DNA from: Gordius sp. MW1 | Taxonomy: Eukaryota > Nematomorpha > Gordioida > Gordea > Gordiidae | Direction: 5' to 3' | DNA: 64,000 bases | Assembly: GCA_964036665.1 (NCBI GenBank) | Contig: OZ038532.1 | Span: 3,906,001 to 3,970,000 of the forward strand | Part shown: piece by piece, positions 35,519 through 47,126 of the stretch | Layout: the number at the start of each line of letters is the position of its first letter | How positions within the stretch are numbered: the stretch's first letter is position 1 | Translations under genes and position numbers: made by a program | Notes under the pieces: model-generated | The model's input: the letters and a program-made list of their open reading frames with translations, nothing else | Told to the model about the DNA's origin: nothing | The model's database searches: none

Positions 35519-38500
35519 CTGGTAATACTAAGATAAGAAACTTAACAAAGAAATAAAGGTATACATATGGTAATATAGCTATTATTATATATATTAACAT
35601 TTTTGTCCAAACTCAAATTTATAAAATTTCGACTAAACTTGATACAATTAGAGCATTTCATCCACAAATAAAATCAATATAACATGTATTTTTGAATAAT
35701 TCAATCGCCACATGTCATTTCATATGTGTTCCTCGTTAACAAAATTTTAAAGTGAAAATGTCCTATAATTACCTTTCAATTCCCATCCTTAATTCTGTCA
35801 GTTATTAATAATAAATGATCGTTTCTAAATTTTATCCCTTTTTGAACCTATCGAATTTATCAGAATTACGAAAAGAGGCACCTTAAAACATTGATAAGAT
35901 TAATTTTGGTTAGGTAACCGCCCCGGCCCCCCCCCCTTTAAGAAACCCCTTTGGCCGATAAAGAAGAGTGATTTCATACTACGCTTTGTATTGGATGTGA
36001 TTTATTAACGCTATCTAATTTGAGGCCAATAATCCGGTATAATAGAACAGTTAACTTGTGCTTTTTATCAAAGGAAATAATAAAATTAGAAGGACCTTAA
36101 GTAGCTCTATAGTGCTGTAATATATATGTAATGTCAGTGTATATAATATATATATTAATAGGCTGTTTTTTTTTTAATAATCCCCCCCCCCCCCGATCAA
36201 AGTTACATTGTGCAATTTTTGTACGAATAATAGATTTTTGCCTATCCAATATTATCAGCGCAGCTCCTATACAAAGAGCTGGTCGCATAATATGATTTTG
36301 ATTTATTAAGGCGGTCTCAGTCAGGGTAGCTTAACAATAGGTAAGTTGAGTTTTGGCATTATGCGAGGCAAATTGGATTTATCCTGCCTTCGCAAATTTT
36401 TTTAATATAATTGTAGGCTTTAATAGGGTACGATTAAATTGTTATTTCGATAATATGATAACTGTTTCAGGGCGTATGTCATTAGCAAAAAAAATGAAAG
36501 TAAAGTAATATTTACAAAATATAGGCAACTTAAATACATAAAATGATTAGAATAATCGAAAGTCTTTTTATAACCGTTATAGGCAGCAAATAAAATAAAT
36601 AGCATAACATTTAGATTTAAACATCGATTATACTTGCAATCAAAAATATAAATAACTTTTTCTAAATTATAAAAGGGTCAAGACTGTGGTTTATTTTTAA
36701 ATTTTTCTAATTATATATCCCATTTCTTAGTATATTATCTTAATTTAGGACATGCAATATTATTAGATTTAGATACATGTTCAAAGAATAATAAATGCTT
36801 TATTTCAAATATTAAAAAAATAAAATTTTTATTGCAGACAGTATCATTTATGTATTTTATGAGGAATTTGTATGAAACAATATAAATAATTACGTTAAAA
36901 ATCTGAAAAGTCTATGCTTAAAATGTCGAACGAATGAAGATTTGTTAATCTATACATTGTTAGGAAAAAATTCTTATTCCTTGCTCACCCCTTTATGCTA
37001 TTAAAAGCTGGTTCCTTATAGAGCTTAATCTTATCAAAACACATATTTTTGGTATAAAAGCAGGAAAAATATTTTTACGATTTTGAGAGCGCTTAACGTT
37101 TGCTCAAATTTTATGCGGCGAGAAAAATGTCCATAATTTCTATTATCAACTTTAGTCCATTTAAGTCATTAAATTTTAATAACACTTAAATCATAATTTA
37201 ACCGTAGCTTTCAACTATATTGTTTAAAGATGTGTGTAATTAAGTTTTGATAGTTTTTGTGTGGATAAAATATAAAAAAAAACATAAAAATCAGATTTAG
37301 CTTAAAGAATTCACCAGCTAGATAAATCATTTGTAAATTCAAAGATATGATTTAGAGAATTCTAAAGATGTGTATTGTGTGCAAATTAAAAAAATACAAG
37401 CTTTTAAAATCCCACCTCATAGAGTTTAAGTTACTACGCTACTTCATTACTCAATTCTTTCTTTTAACAATTCTTTTATATTTTTTTCTTTACATCAATA
37501 AATGTATTTTGAATTCCAAGGCATCAAAGCTTTTTATCTTTAGGATTAAGTAAAATGTTAAGATATCATAAAACGAAACCAAAATATTCTCCACATCTTA
37601 GCTGACAAACGTAATATTTTGTCCATGAACCATTATTTTTTATGATCTTTATCAAATATTCTTAACTTTTAACTTTGTTTACAAATTGAAACATAATTTA
37701 AGGTTCATTAGATTAAAAAATTAGTTAATTGTTTCCAATAAATGAGCTTTGCCATATAATATTTATTCATATGATAAAATTATCGATAAAATTTATCCAT
37801 AAACTTAAGCCATATAGACTTTTAAAAATAAGTTTGGCTATAATATTCTGAGAAAAATCTAATAGGCATTGGAATCATTGAGTTTCGGAAACAATTTTAA
37901 GCTTTATATTATATAACAAGTTGTGCGTCAAATTTCAATGCTTGTAGGACAGTTGACAAATTGTTGTTCCCTGATATAATGTTTTCCCGTTACTATTAAC
38001 ATTTTAAAAGTTCAGCAAAATATAAAGAAAGTTAATGAACGCCGAAATTCAAGTTTAGTTGTGATATACAAGAAGTTAGGTCAACGGAATCGTGAATGTT
38101 TATGTATTGGGAATTGATCAAAGGAATTTCTATTGAATATCAATGTAGTATGGTATGACGTTTTATTTCATTTATTAATGTCGTTCTCTCAAGGTTTTAA
38201 GAAGCCGTTAATTAAACGACAAATAAACAGTCATTTTAAAAGGCATAAATTATGTATGAATGCAAAGAACGAATTGATTTAATTAATTATCAAGGCTAAC
38301 GCCAATTAGATAAATTTTGTGTATACGTCTTATAAACGAGGATTAATTAACAATTAAAATAAGAAATGTAAATGAAAGTGCATTACATATTTGATGTAAA
38401 ATGATAAGATATCGAGTTAACAAAAGCTACCCGTAAAATTTATGTCTTTAAAAATATGCTCACACGTATAAGACCTAAATTTTGAAGAATCTTTTTTCTA

Positions 38501-38905
38501 CCTAACAACAGCAGGTGCAGTGCAGACTTGGCATATTAGTTAGCAGGATATTCCATTTATCCATTAAGCAATTTACCCGGAAAAATAAAATATTTATCCT
38601 ACGAATTTATGCGATTGATCAAAATTACTATACTCTGCTAAATTAAAAAATATTAAATTGGTCATATGTTTAGACTACAAAATTTAATATTAATTGCACG
38701 TAGATAATTATGAGAATTTAATAACATTGTCATTTTTGTATCAAATTTTTAATAGACTTCAGGGCAAGTCCAAACAGTAAAACGCAATAATTAAACAGCC
38801 GGTCCATAATGAATAAGAGTTATGAAATTCCTGTGGAATGTTTCATCATACATATAGAATATGTGATTTTGACATACCCTAAGACAGCCTTTTCATAGAA
38901 AATCG
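35519..38905. other. Gene-poor AT-rich stretch
   Basis: No supported gene in 3.4 kb. Short frames (for example 36097-36288, 36420-36605 and 37368-37553) are AT-rich and unsupported. A C-run lies at about 36182-36194. Confidence 0.35.
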
Positions 38906-38913
38906 TATAAATA
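38906..38913 (+). promoter_or_regulatory. TATA box upstream of the secreted repeat protein
   Basis: TATAAATA lies 164 bp before the ATG at 39077, a workable distance for a leader of about 135 nt. Assignment is positional. Confidence 0.4.
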
Positions 38914-39076
38914 TAATGATTATTCTATATGTAGTTCATATATAGTTTTCAGATTTTAAAGACATAAGCATAATTCGTTAAGTATGTCTTTCTATTCAAT
39001 CCTTAAAATATTCTCTTAACCATATACTGATTATTAATTTTTAAAATCTTATTTGTACCTATCTCTAGCTTTCACT

Positions 39077-40003
39077 ATGAAGATTCTCTTTATCGCACTC
39101 ATAGTTGCGTGCCTATGCAAAAGTCGCGAACAATTAGTAATCAAAACCAATTTGACCGTAAATGCGGTTACAAAATTTTCAACTCCAGGACTTTTGTATA
39201 TTGATCACAACAACACTAATGAAAACAAAAGTACCTTACCCCCGCAATTAACAACTTGGGATTTGAAGAAATATGTCATGGCGGATTTAAACGTAACTCC
39301 AAGTATTTTAGCAGCTCAAATGTCAACTGTAAACATGACAACTAAACAAGAGGAAATTAACATGACATCATCGACAATTGTTTCCATAATTACGTCACCC
39401 GGGTTAGATATTGGGCAAAATGAGGGTAAAAACGGGATTATGGAGCAAGTTGCTAAATTGGGTAAAATAAATGCGAACAAGACTTGGGCTTTAAGTACCT
39501 TCAATGAAAGTGATGAGCAACTAATTGGTACAAAAAATGATACAATACTAAATAAACTGTTAAGCCATGATGACCTGAGTAACGTTGTATTACCAGATGA
39601 AATTTTGCCTTTCCATGAAAAAACTAAGAGCCATGATCACCAGGACAACGTTGTATTACCAGATAAAATTTTGCCTTTCCATGAAACAACCAAGAGCCAT
39701 GATCACCAGGACAACGTTGTTTTACCAGATGAAATTTTGCCTTTCCATGAAACAACTAAGAGCCATGATCACCTGGACAACGTTGTATTACCAGATGAAA
39801 TTTTGCCTTTCCATGAAACAACTAAGAGCCATGATCACCAGGGCAACGTTGTTTTACCAGATGAAATTTTGCCTTTCCAGGAAACAACGAAGAGCAACAC
39901 ATCCACAGTTAGCACTACATCGACACCTGTCATAACTACAACTCTAAATACAACTCTAAAAATGAACGAAAAGGCGGAGTGTACATGTACATGTACATCA
40001 TAA
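39077..40003 (+). CDS. Secreted, N-glycosylated protein with five 22-residue tandem repeats
   Basis: The 308-residue product starts MKILFIALIVACLC, a clear signal peptide. I chose this ATG because the frame upstream has no other ATG. About ten sequons (NLT, NKS, NVT, NMT, NKT, NES, NDT and others) lie before and after the repeats. Residues 163-272 are five copies of a 66-bp unit (39563-39892) whose core is NVVLPDEILPFHETTK. Units 2-5 are nearly identical at the DNA level, so the array expanded recently. After it comes a Ser/Thr-rich stretch and the C-terminus CTCTCTS, encoded by a small TGTACA repeat. There is no transmembrane helix or GPI signal and no dibasic site between units, so neuropeptide-style cleavage is not obvious. 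An AATAAA lies at 40117-40122. I do not recognise the family; an extracellular-matrix, cuticle or secretion-gland protein is possible. Confidence 0.8.
   Translation: MKILFIALIVACLCKSREQLVIKTNLTVNAVTKFSTPGLLYIDHNNTNENKSTLPPQLTTWDLKKYVMADLNVTPSILAAQMSTVNMTTKQEEINMTSSTIVSIITSPGLDIGQNEGKNGIMEQVAKLGKINANKTWALSTFNESDEQLIGTKNDTILNKLLSHDDLSNVVLPDEILPFHEKTKSHDHQDNVVLPDKILPFHETTKSHDHQDNVVLPDEILPFHETTKSHDHLDNVVLPDEILPFHETTKSHDHQGNVVLPDEILPFQETTKSNTSTVSTTSTPVITTTLNTTLKMNEKAECTCTCTS
39563..39892 (+). repeat. Five tandem 66-bp coding repeats
   Basis: The units start at 39563, 39629, 39695, 39761 and 39827. The unit length is a multiple of three, so copy-number change keeps the frame. The first unit is the most diverged, and the last ends in QETTK instead of HETTK. 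Confidence 0.9.
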
Positions 40004-40796
40004 AATTTTATTTTATTTTAACATTAAGCTTCTTTTTAACGATATGACTTATAATAATATATAGCTTAATTGAACTTTATGAGTATTTTTCCCATCAATC
40101 GACTTGTTAATTTTGTAATAAACATTGTATAAACGTCGTTTTGAATAATGAAGTAAATAATAGTCATAGGCAATCCCTTATTACCTATATATTAGATAAA
40201 ATTTAATTTTAAATATAAAAAAGATGCATTTAAATTGATAGCCTTTTTAATGTTTAATATAATTGAACATTACAGTCTCCAAATTAATTGGAAAAGATTT
40301 ATTAAAAATTCTTTTATTAAAAGCTATTTAGTTCCATTTCATAGTCTCTTCCTTAAGAAGGATATTAGATCATGGAACTATCCGTTGTTGTGATTCTTAA
40401 ACAGTTTATTTCAAATATAATTTATGCATAAAAAAAAGTTGGATATTAAGGCATTCTATTAAAAATATTTTGCTTAGTTATTTAATTTAAAATTTAGAAA
40501 AGGCAAGGTTATTTATAATATGGCTTTAACAATTATAGGGAGAAATTTAACCGAAATTTAACCGAATAGAATCTAATATTATTAGGAGAGAGACCGGGGC
40601 TAGTTATAGACGGGTTACTGTATTTTTGTAATCATTTTCAAAAATTAGATAATAAAAAACAAAAAACTTGAATTATACGTGTTTCTTTTCATAAGTAAAA
40701 ATACTTATGCGTGAAAAAAATTATGATTAAAGACGGTTCTGTAATTTTAAACACATTATTTATTTCATAATTAGCGTTGTCCTTTTATTTAGATTT
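40004..40796. other. 3' flank; no further gene seen
   Basis: AT-rich sequence after the secreted repeat protein. Apart from its poly(A) signal I see nothing. Confidence 0.35.
40117..40122 (+). terminator. Poly(A) signal of the secreted repeat protein
   Basis: AATAAA lies about 115 bp after the stop codon, the only canonical signal close downstream of the gene. Confidence 0.5.
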
Positions 40797-41060
40797 TTAA
40801 TTGCTATGCAATTTTGGGCTCGTTTTTTGTTGTCCGTTGTCCGTCCGTCCGTCCACCAAGTTATTTTCCCCAGACTTCTGACCTGGAGGTTCGAGTTCAA
40901 GCCTAGAAGAGAACGAAATTTTTTATTTTTTTTCAAATTAAATTAATATTTTGTTCTTGTTAATACCATTGATAATTTAATTTTTTGAACGTCCGCTGGC
41001 CCTGACCAATGAAAAAAATGACCATTGGCCAAATAAATCGAAATTTGTTTTTTTTGTTTT
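40797..41060 (-). repeat. Inverted copy of the TTGCATAGCAATTAA / CCAATGGTCA repeat
   Basis: Read on the - strand, the order is GGCCAATGGTCA, a T-run, CATTGGTCAG, GCCAGCGGACG, a segment whose + strand shows a B-box-like GGTTCGAGTTC (40888-40898), then CGGACGG repeats and an end AAACGAGCCCAAAATTGCATAGC. This is one unit of the composite repeat at 17980-19690, with a single satellite unit instead of an array. Confidence 0.65.
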
Positions 41061-41511
41061 TGAATTGGTTAACATTGATATAATATATTACTATTTATAT
41101 AAAAATAGTGGTCGGGGTTAGTCGAAGACGGGTTAGTCTTAATACAAATCATTTCCTATCCCCGGTATATCGTAACTCATAAAGACAAATGAGAAAAAGA
41201 TTTAGTATTTGTAAAACAAAAATTTAATATTGTAAATTATTGTAATCTGGAAGAGAAATAAGCTTGGTTTTACATTAAAAAGCGATTGAAAGATTTCTTT
41301 CAATGTAGAGTGTGTCATTTTAGTGCATAAATAATGTTGTCATATTGACATATTTTTTATATGTTATATGTAAAAACAATGTCACAATTTCTTCTGTATA
41401 TTATTTTAATAAAATATATTTTTAATTATGTGAGTTTACAAAATATGTAGCACATTATGATTTGCCGGGGACAATTGCCTGACTAACGAATTTTATTATG
41501 GTTATAATTTC

Positions 41512-41753
41512 ATATCTTCTTCTTCTTTATCAGTTATTTGGTCCCACAGTCGTGGGGTTTGTTTTGATTTCTTCCATCTTCACCGGGTGAGTACCATATC
41601 TTGACTAATCTCTTTTGTTTTCATTACTTTATCGACATGCCCTTTCCAAGTGATGCGGGGTCGTCTTCTTCCTTTCTTGCCCGGTACCTCCATGTCTAGT
41701 ACTTTTCGATTTACGTCATTCATGTCCCTTCTTAATATGCCCATACCACCTTA
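41512..41753 (-). pseudogene. LINE (RTE-like) 3' fragment
   Basis: The - strand reads RWYGHI, then, after a frame change, LDMEVPGKKGRRRPRITW and KGHVDKVMK. This is the standard C-terminal stretch of RTE-type LINE proteins. Stops and a frame change show it is dead. It belongs to the same family as 45800-46227. Confidence 0.65.
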
Positions 41754-41759
41754 GCCGGA

Positions 41760-41935
41760 CACGTAAGACAGCTCAAAAGACAAGAATAAAATGTATTTTA
41801 TGAATTATACTAAATTTAGTCTAAGAATATAATTCAAGACTAGTAAAATACATTTTATTCTTGTCTTTTGCGCTGTCTTACGTGTCTAAAAATTATGGAT
41901 GTGGGGCGTTACGACACGTAAGACAGCGCAAAAGA
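41760..41935. repeat. Inverted terminal sequences of an unclassified retroelement
   Basis: ACACGTAAGACAGC and its complement GCTGTCTTACGTGT bracket two arms of about 57 bp with GACAAGAATAAAATG. A further inverted piece (41891-41935) is the complement of the sequence at 44495-44540. The same sequence appears as direct repeats around the reverse-transcriptase fragment at 44437-45486. Such mixed inverted and direct termini recall DIRS/PAT-type elements. Confidence 0.5.
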
Positions 41936-42692
41936 TTGCAAGTGGCGTGGGGTCATCCTTGGTAGCGTCCAAAAAATTGGAGGCCCCCGTAGTAGTGTTT
42001 CGATCTCGTCTCGTCTTGGGTCTCGAAAACAAAATCTCGTCTCGTCTCGGGAGCGATTATGAAAATCTCGTCTCGGTCTAGAAAAATCTCGATCTTGTCT
42101 CGACGAGAATTCTCGTCTCGTCTCGACTTTTTAAAAAAAATATATACTGAATAAAAATTTCTCCTGTTTTATTAAAAATATTAAATAAGTGTTACAAAAG
42201 CGAAATGGCAAATTCTTATATTTTTTAAAAAACTTTAATACACAAACTTTTAAAAGATTTAGCGGGACACGACATCTCATTGACAACATAAGTATATGAA
42301 TTAATTTATAAAGATAACATTTTCTATGGAAAGTGCAGACTAAAAGACTATACATAAATTTAAGTATAGAAAATTAAATGTGATTGTTCTAGCAAATTAT
42401 AACAGTTGTATCAAATTCACTGTTTTTGTCAACTATAAATAGACTTAAATAATACGTTCATTTATAGTTGACTTAGTTGCATAATTGAGCAAATTGAGAC
42501 CCTTTATTAACCCTGGCTAAAGCTTATTAATAGACTAAGTCTATTATTACCATCATCAATTATATGCCATAGTGTTTATTGCATGTTTACTATAGAGTTT
42601 TAAACCATAAAGTGTGAGTGACTTTTAATGATAATATTATTATTTACAAAATTGATAACTAGATGCATATATCAAAACGTTGTAAAAAAAAC

Positions 42693-43440
42693 TCGGGCCT
42701 TCGGCCCTTGTGGGATGGGGGAGGGGGGAAGGGGGGACGACTCATATCTACTTTGTATAAATGAAGCATATTTGCTATGCAATTTATGGGCATTATATGC
42801 AAAATGTTTATACAAATTTTACATCTAATTAAAAAATATGGGTGAGAAAGGTGGGAAGAAATTTTTCTATTTAATTAAAAAATTCGGTTCTCCGGGTATT
42901 GAAGACGAACCTCCACGTCAGGAAGCTGGTGAATATAACTTGATAGCATCAAACATTATCGAACGGACAACAAAAATGAGCAATAGATATTTAAAAATAT
43001 AGCCAACGTGTATTTATACACCGTTTCAAATAGTTCCCAAAATATTAAAAAAAATAAATGTTATAGCTATAATATATAAGTGATATTATCCCGAAAATAT
43101 TTTCAGGTCTCATAGCTCATTGGATTAAACGTCTGACTTAGGTTCAATAGATACCAGGTTCGATTCCCGCACGTATCTCGTTTTAATTAAAAACAATTAA
43201 AATCGATAACGAGAGAGAGAGATGATGTGGGGAGGATACACGCGTGTGTATTACTATTCTAACACAGCGAGGGAGATAGAGATGAGGGGTGGGGCACCTC
43301 TTATGCATTAATCACGTAGAGTAATTCCCCTCCTTATCTATACTGGTAAACAAAAGCGTGACAAGACAAGACATCGGTAAACAAAGCAAGACATCGGTAA
43401 ACAAAATCAAAAGCGAGCCCATAAATTGCATAGCAATTAA
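42693..43440 (+). repeat. Second composite repeat with the same head and tail as 17980-19690
   Basis: It shares the hairpin TCGGGCCTTCGGCCC (42694), GCTATGCAATTTATGGGC (about 42774), GTGAGAAAGGTGGGAAG, GAGGGAGATAGAGATGAGGGG (about 43268) and the end CGAGCCCATAAATTGCATAGC. In place of the satellite array it has unrelated sequence and a tRNA-like segment. Confidence 0.65.
43107..43179 (+). repeat. tRNA-Arg-like sequence (pseudo-tRNA or SINE head)
   Basis: An A-box TAGCTCATTGG (43113-43123) and a B-box GGTTCGATTCC (43157-43167) are correctly spaced. The stretch GTCTGACTTAGGTTCA resembles the anticodon arm of tRNA-Arg. The acceptor, D and T stems do not pair well, so it is unlikely to be a working tRNA. 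It lies inside the composite repeat, which fits a tRNA-derived SINE-like origin. Confidence 0.5.
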
Positions 43441-44436
43441 CAACAATAAAAGCAGCATTATTATAGGATTAAGAAGATAGGTTTTAAGCTTTAAATTGCA
43501 CGTATTTAAATTTATGACAGAAATCAATAATCAAAATTATATTCCAAATAATTACTTTCAATTCCAACTAACTTTGCCGTTAAATAATTATTTATCGAAT
43601 ACAATATAGGTTCGTGTATTTATTTTATATTGCACAATTATGGAAATATAATAAATTTAAATGTACCTGCCAACCCAGCGTATAATGTGAAAAGTAATGC
43701 ATATGACAAAACTATGTATTCACATAATGTTTTATTAAAATTCAAAAATTTTGGTTGTATAATATTAGTTGAAGCATAAAAACTTTAAAAAAATCCATGA
43801 TTTAAATTTAATCTATTACGGTTTCATTAAATACTCTATTGTACTTTTGAAATCGTTAGGCGGGTGCTCGAAAATCTAGAGCTACTTATTCAAACTGATT
43901 GACAACCAATTTATAATTACCGCATTATGCAGGATGAGTAACTGCAAAATATAAATATGCTTTAGTAATATTTACTATCCATCAGAACTCATTCTAAGCC
44001 TAAAATTTTTAATATTTAATAATGTTATGGATACAAATATGTGATAAAGATATTATAAAACCTTACTTAGGTAAATTATTGCCAAATTTTAAATTTTTTG
44101 CAAAAATATATAATATTTACTATACTTAGGAACTTTTTTAATATCAAATATATTCCATACATACTGATTTACACTTAATACCTTAAATGTAAATCATGCA
44201 AATTAAAATACACAATAATTTACTAAAATCTAACGATCGATAAAAAGTCGAGATCTCGCCGAAAAAATCTCGTCTCGTCTCGTCTCGACATCAAAATTCT
44301 CGTCTCGATCTTGACTCCATTTTTCAAATTCTCGTCTCGTCTCGTCTCGGTTTTTCGAGACGAGACGAGACCGAGATTTTTCTAGATTTTTCCGCATCAC
44401 TACCCCGTAGAGTCGAAGTGGGAGAGCTTAAAGACC

Positions 44437-45486
44437 GTACATTAGTCTAAGAAATTTAGTATAATTCAAGACTAGTAAAATACATTTTATTCTTGTCTTT
44501 TGCGCTGTCTTACGTGTCGTAACGCCCCACATCCATAATTTTCATTTATTGTGTCCGATATCGTGAAGGGGGGCATTGAGGAATTCCGGCACCTCTGTGT
44601 GCTCAGGCAGCGACGTAGAAGGGTGATCCAGTGGAGGGGTCCCATCATCCGGTCCATCATCAAGGGAAACGGAGTTGATAGCGAACCGATCCCTTTATCA
44701 ATGAACCCTCCAATATTCCCAATTTCCCCGCGTTCTGGGATAACAGCAATGGAAATAGTACCCCCTTTTCCTTACCCCTGGATCTTATTACCACATTGCT
44801 TCGCCCACATCATACGCAGTCCCAATTCACTTTCAATGTCGCAACAGGGCTTTAAACCCAAAATGAATCGACGGGCCCTCGCTAATAATAATTGGCAATA
44901 CCTTGTCCCCAGGTGTGTCAAACCTATCCCCGGAGTCCATAGAGACCTGGTTGCGCAAGTCACCAGCTCGCATATCGTATGACGCAACCCCAATGCTATC
45001 CCATCCCCCATGTACTTTATACCCAAATCGGATGGTTCCCCCCGCATGATCGCGGATTTATCAATTATCTCTAAAAACTTCGCGTCTTATCCGTTTTCGC
45101 TACGTTCTATTCCACTCATAGCCAAACCACTCGCAGAAGCTAACTATGCGTGCAAAATTGATATGAAAAGCGCGTTCTTCGCCATACAGCTCTATCCCTT
45201 GGTTTCACACCTCTTTGGATTTAAAACAGGAAGAAACAAATATTCATACAAGGCTCCCCATGGGAGCATCCTTTTCAGCTTTTGTACTCCAACAGATTAT
45301 GTTAGATCTTTGCGAAAAATCCATCACCACATGCCGGTACAACGTCTACTTAGACGACATTTTATTATATGGAACAACTGCTGATTCAGTACGACAAGCT
45401 TAAAGACCGTACATTAATCTAAGAAATTTAGTATAATTCAAGACTAGTAAAATACATTTTATTCTTGTCTTTTGCGCTCTCTAACG
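44437..45486 (+). mobile_element. Degenerate retroelement with direct repeats and RT fragment
   Basis: A repeat of about 85-105 bp (44437-44540; partial at 45410-45486) containing AATTCAAGACTAGTAAAATA flanks roughly 0.9 kb of GC-richer DNA with a broken reverse transcriptase. The repeat also occurs in inverted form at 41760-41935. The layout could be a short-LTR element or a DIRS/PAT-type element. Confidence 0.55.
44990..45403 (+). pseudogene. Reverse-transcriptase fragment, frame-broken
   Basis: The first frame shows FIPKSDGSPRMIADL and then YACKIDMKSAFFAIQL (motif with the first catalytic Asp). A frame change near 45255 leads to LPMGASFSAFVLQQ and the catalytic YLDDILLYG. The PMG motif is unlike the PFG of Ty3/gypsy elements and nearer to DIRS-type and some other reverse transcriptases. 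RNase H and the rest are missing. Confidence 0.7.
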
Positions 45487-45636
45487 TTTTTACAACACTA
45501 CTATGCATACATAATATAATATATAATGTCTTTACCTCTTCAATCCCACATAAATCTTAAGGTTTATCTTAACTCAAATTTGGCCCTTATCACAACGTTA
45601 AACTTTCCTATTGTAAAGCGATCTAATATATGAATA

Positions 45637-45777
45637 CATAGGCGTAGGCCTTGGGAGGCAGGGAGGAGAATTTTTTGAATGTTTAACATAATTATGACCT
45701 AAATTTTGGAGAATTATTATTTTACCCCTCCCAAGCATTATTGTCCACCTCTTGTTTTAATCTTGGCTACACCCATG
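45637..45777. mobile_element. CATGGGCG-family element, diverged
   Basis: It starts CATAGGCGTAGGCCTTGG and ends GGCTACACCCATG, the usual layout. Flanking octamers TATGAATA and GGTTAATA match only partly. Confidence 0.5.
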
Positions 45778-45799
45778 GGTTAATAGAGGATTCTACATG

Positions 45800-46227
45800 G
45801 TTAATCTTCTTAGTTTTCATAACTTTGTCCACTTGTTTTTTGGACGTGGCACGAGGTCATCCTCTTCCTCTCTTCCCCTGTACCTCCATGTCCAGTACTT
45901 TTCGATTTGCCTCATTCGTCTCCCTTCTTAGTATATGCCCATACCACCTATGTTTATTTCAATATAGAGAAGGGAATATTGGCAATGAGTTCATTGAAAT
46001 ATCCTTTCCATCACCTCCTTCAGTCTTAATAAGGTTTGGCCCTTCTCGTTTTTAACATAACGAACTCCGATATTGCGGGTTTGCCTTTCCCTTATCTTAG
46101 CTAATTTATACATAATCCTGTCGCCCGATCGAGTTTGTTCGTCATCTCGGTGTATGTACGATTCTCCGCTATTGCAACGGCTTTTTTCTAGCTCTCTTTG
46201 CCTCCCCACATTTTTATTATCTTCCAA
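45800..46227 (-). pseudogene. LINE (RTE-like) fragments with internal deletion
   Basis: On the - strand, 46227-45991 reads MYKLAKIRERQTRNIG and NEKGQTLL, the linker usually just before the reverse-transcriptase domain of RTE elements. Directly after it (45960-45830) comes the C-terminal piece VLDMEVQGKRGRG. The reverse transcriptase between them is deleted. Confidence 0.6.
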
Positions 46228-47126
46228 CCTTTTTTGATTTAGGTCACCGTTAGGTTTTTATTTATTTCGAGAAAATCCCTAACCGATTGATCCCTCCCCA
46301 CCATATTTCACTATTCAAAAGTTGACATCCTATCGATAAACAATAATTCTCTTTGGTACATAGGCTTTAGCCCTTTTAAGGGGTTAGGACTTAGGAGGAC
46401 TTTCTTCCTAAATCCCCTTGGTCAATCCTCCTTACGTCATTGATTTATATAATCTATTTTTTTGTTTAATAGTATTATTTATTAAATATTTTTTAATCTT
46501 GTTTTTGGCAATCCAGCTCACTAATAAAGATGGCGACTTTTACCCTTATTTTATAATTATGAGTTGTTTCAGTCTATGATATTATTAGTCTACATTGGCT
46601 ACAAACTCTTTTTAATTGACTGATAATGGCGGCGTAGCTAGAGGTACATCACAAGCGAAATTGTACATTAAAATTTAAGTCATTGATAATAATAATTTTA
46701 ATGACTAACAAGTAAGTAAGTAACCGATTTTTTTTCCGACCAATTTATTTTTCACGTTTCCGCTTCGTTTGTAATTAACGCACGATTAATAACAAGCGAT
46801 TTTGAATACCTTAGTTTCAACTAATAGCTTAAATATTAAATTACATAGTTCTGGTTTATAATATTCTTTATTGATTACTAATTTACTTTAAAGATTGTTA
46901 ATGCTTTCATTTATTGTTTCAGTTATATTATCTGTAAAGAACAATAAGAATTAGTGCCTTGTCAAACATGTTCACTGATTGCTAGCTCTTTAGTATATTA
47001 TATTCAACTTAATATCAGCTGCTTTGTTGTAGGTGCATTCCTATGTATATAAGGTAAGTTTGGTATTGATGACGATACTCCAATATTTATCCTACAGAAA
47101 TTTATTTAATTTATTGCATAATGTGC
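46228..47126. other. No gene seen
   Basis: AT-rich intergenic DNA. I see no exon or RNA gene. Confidence 0.35.

Larger units (their letters stand above)
41993..44402. mobile_element. hAT-type insertion with TCTCG-microsatellite ends
   Basis: It starts TAGTGTTTCGATCTCG and ends CCGCATCACTA, flanked by a perfect 8-bp duplication CCCCGTAG (41985-41992 and 44403-44410). Both subterminal regions are long (TCTCG)n tracts (to about 42125, and 44250-44370). No transposase is seen in the 2.4-kb body. It is nested in the unclassified retroelement, and carries the composite repeat at 42693-43440. Confidence 0.75.

Noticed and set aside
39585-39935. 116-codon repeat frame
   Set aside because: It is the shifted-frame shadow of the 66-bp array in the secreted repeat protein.
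43107-43179. Functional tRNA-Arg gene
   Set aside because: Acceptor, D and T stems do not pair, and the sequence is part of a dispersed repeat.
44551-44982. 143-codon frame before the reverse-transcriptase fragment, and its reverse-strand partner at 44772-45047
   Set aside because: The region is retroelement sequence with frame breaks. Neither frame shows a recognisable domain.
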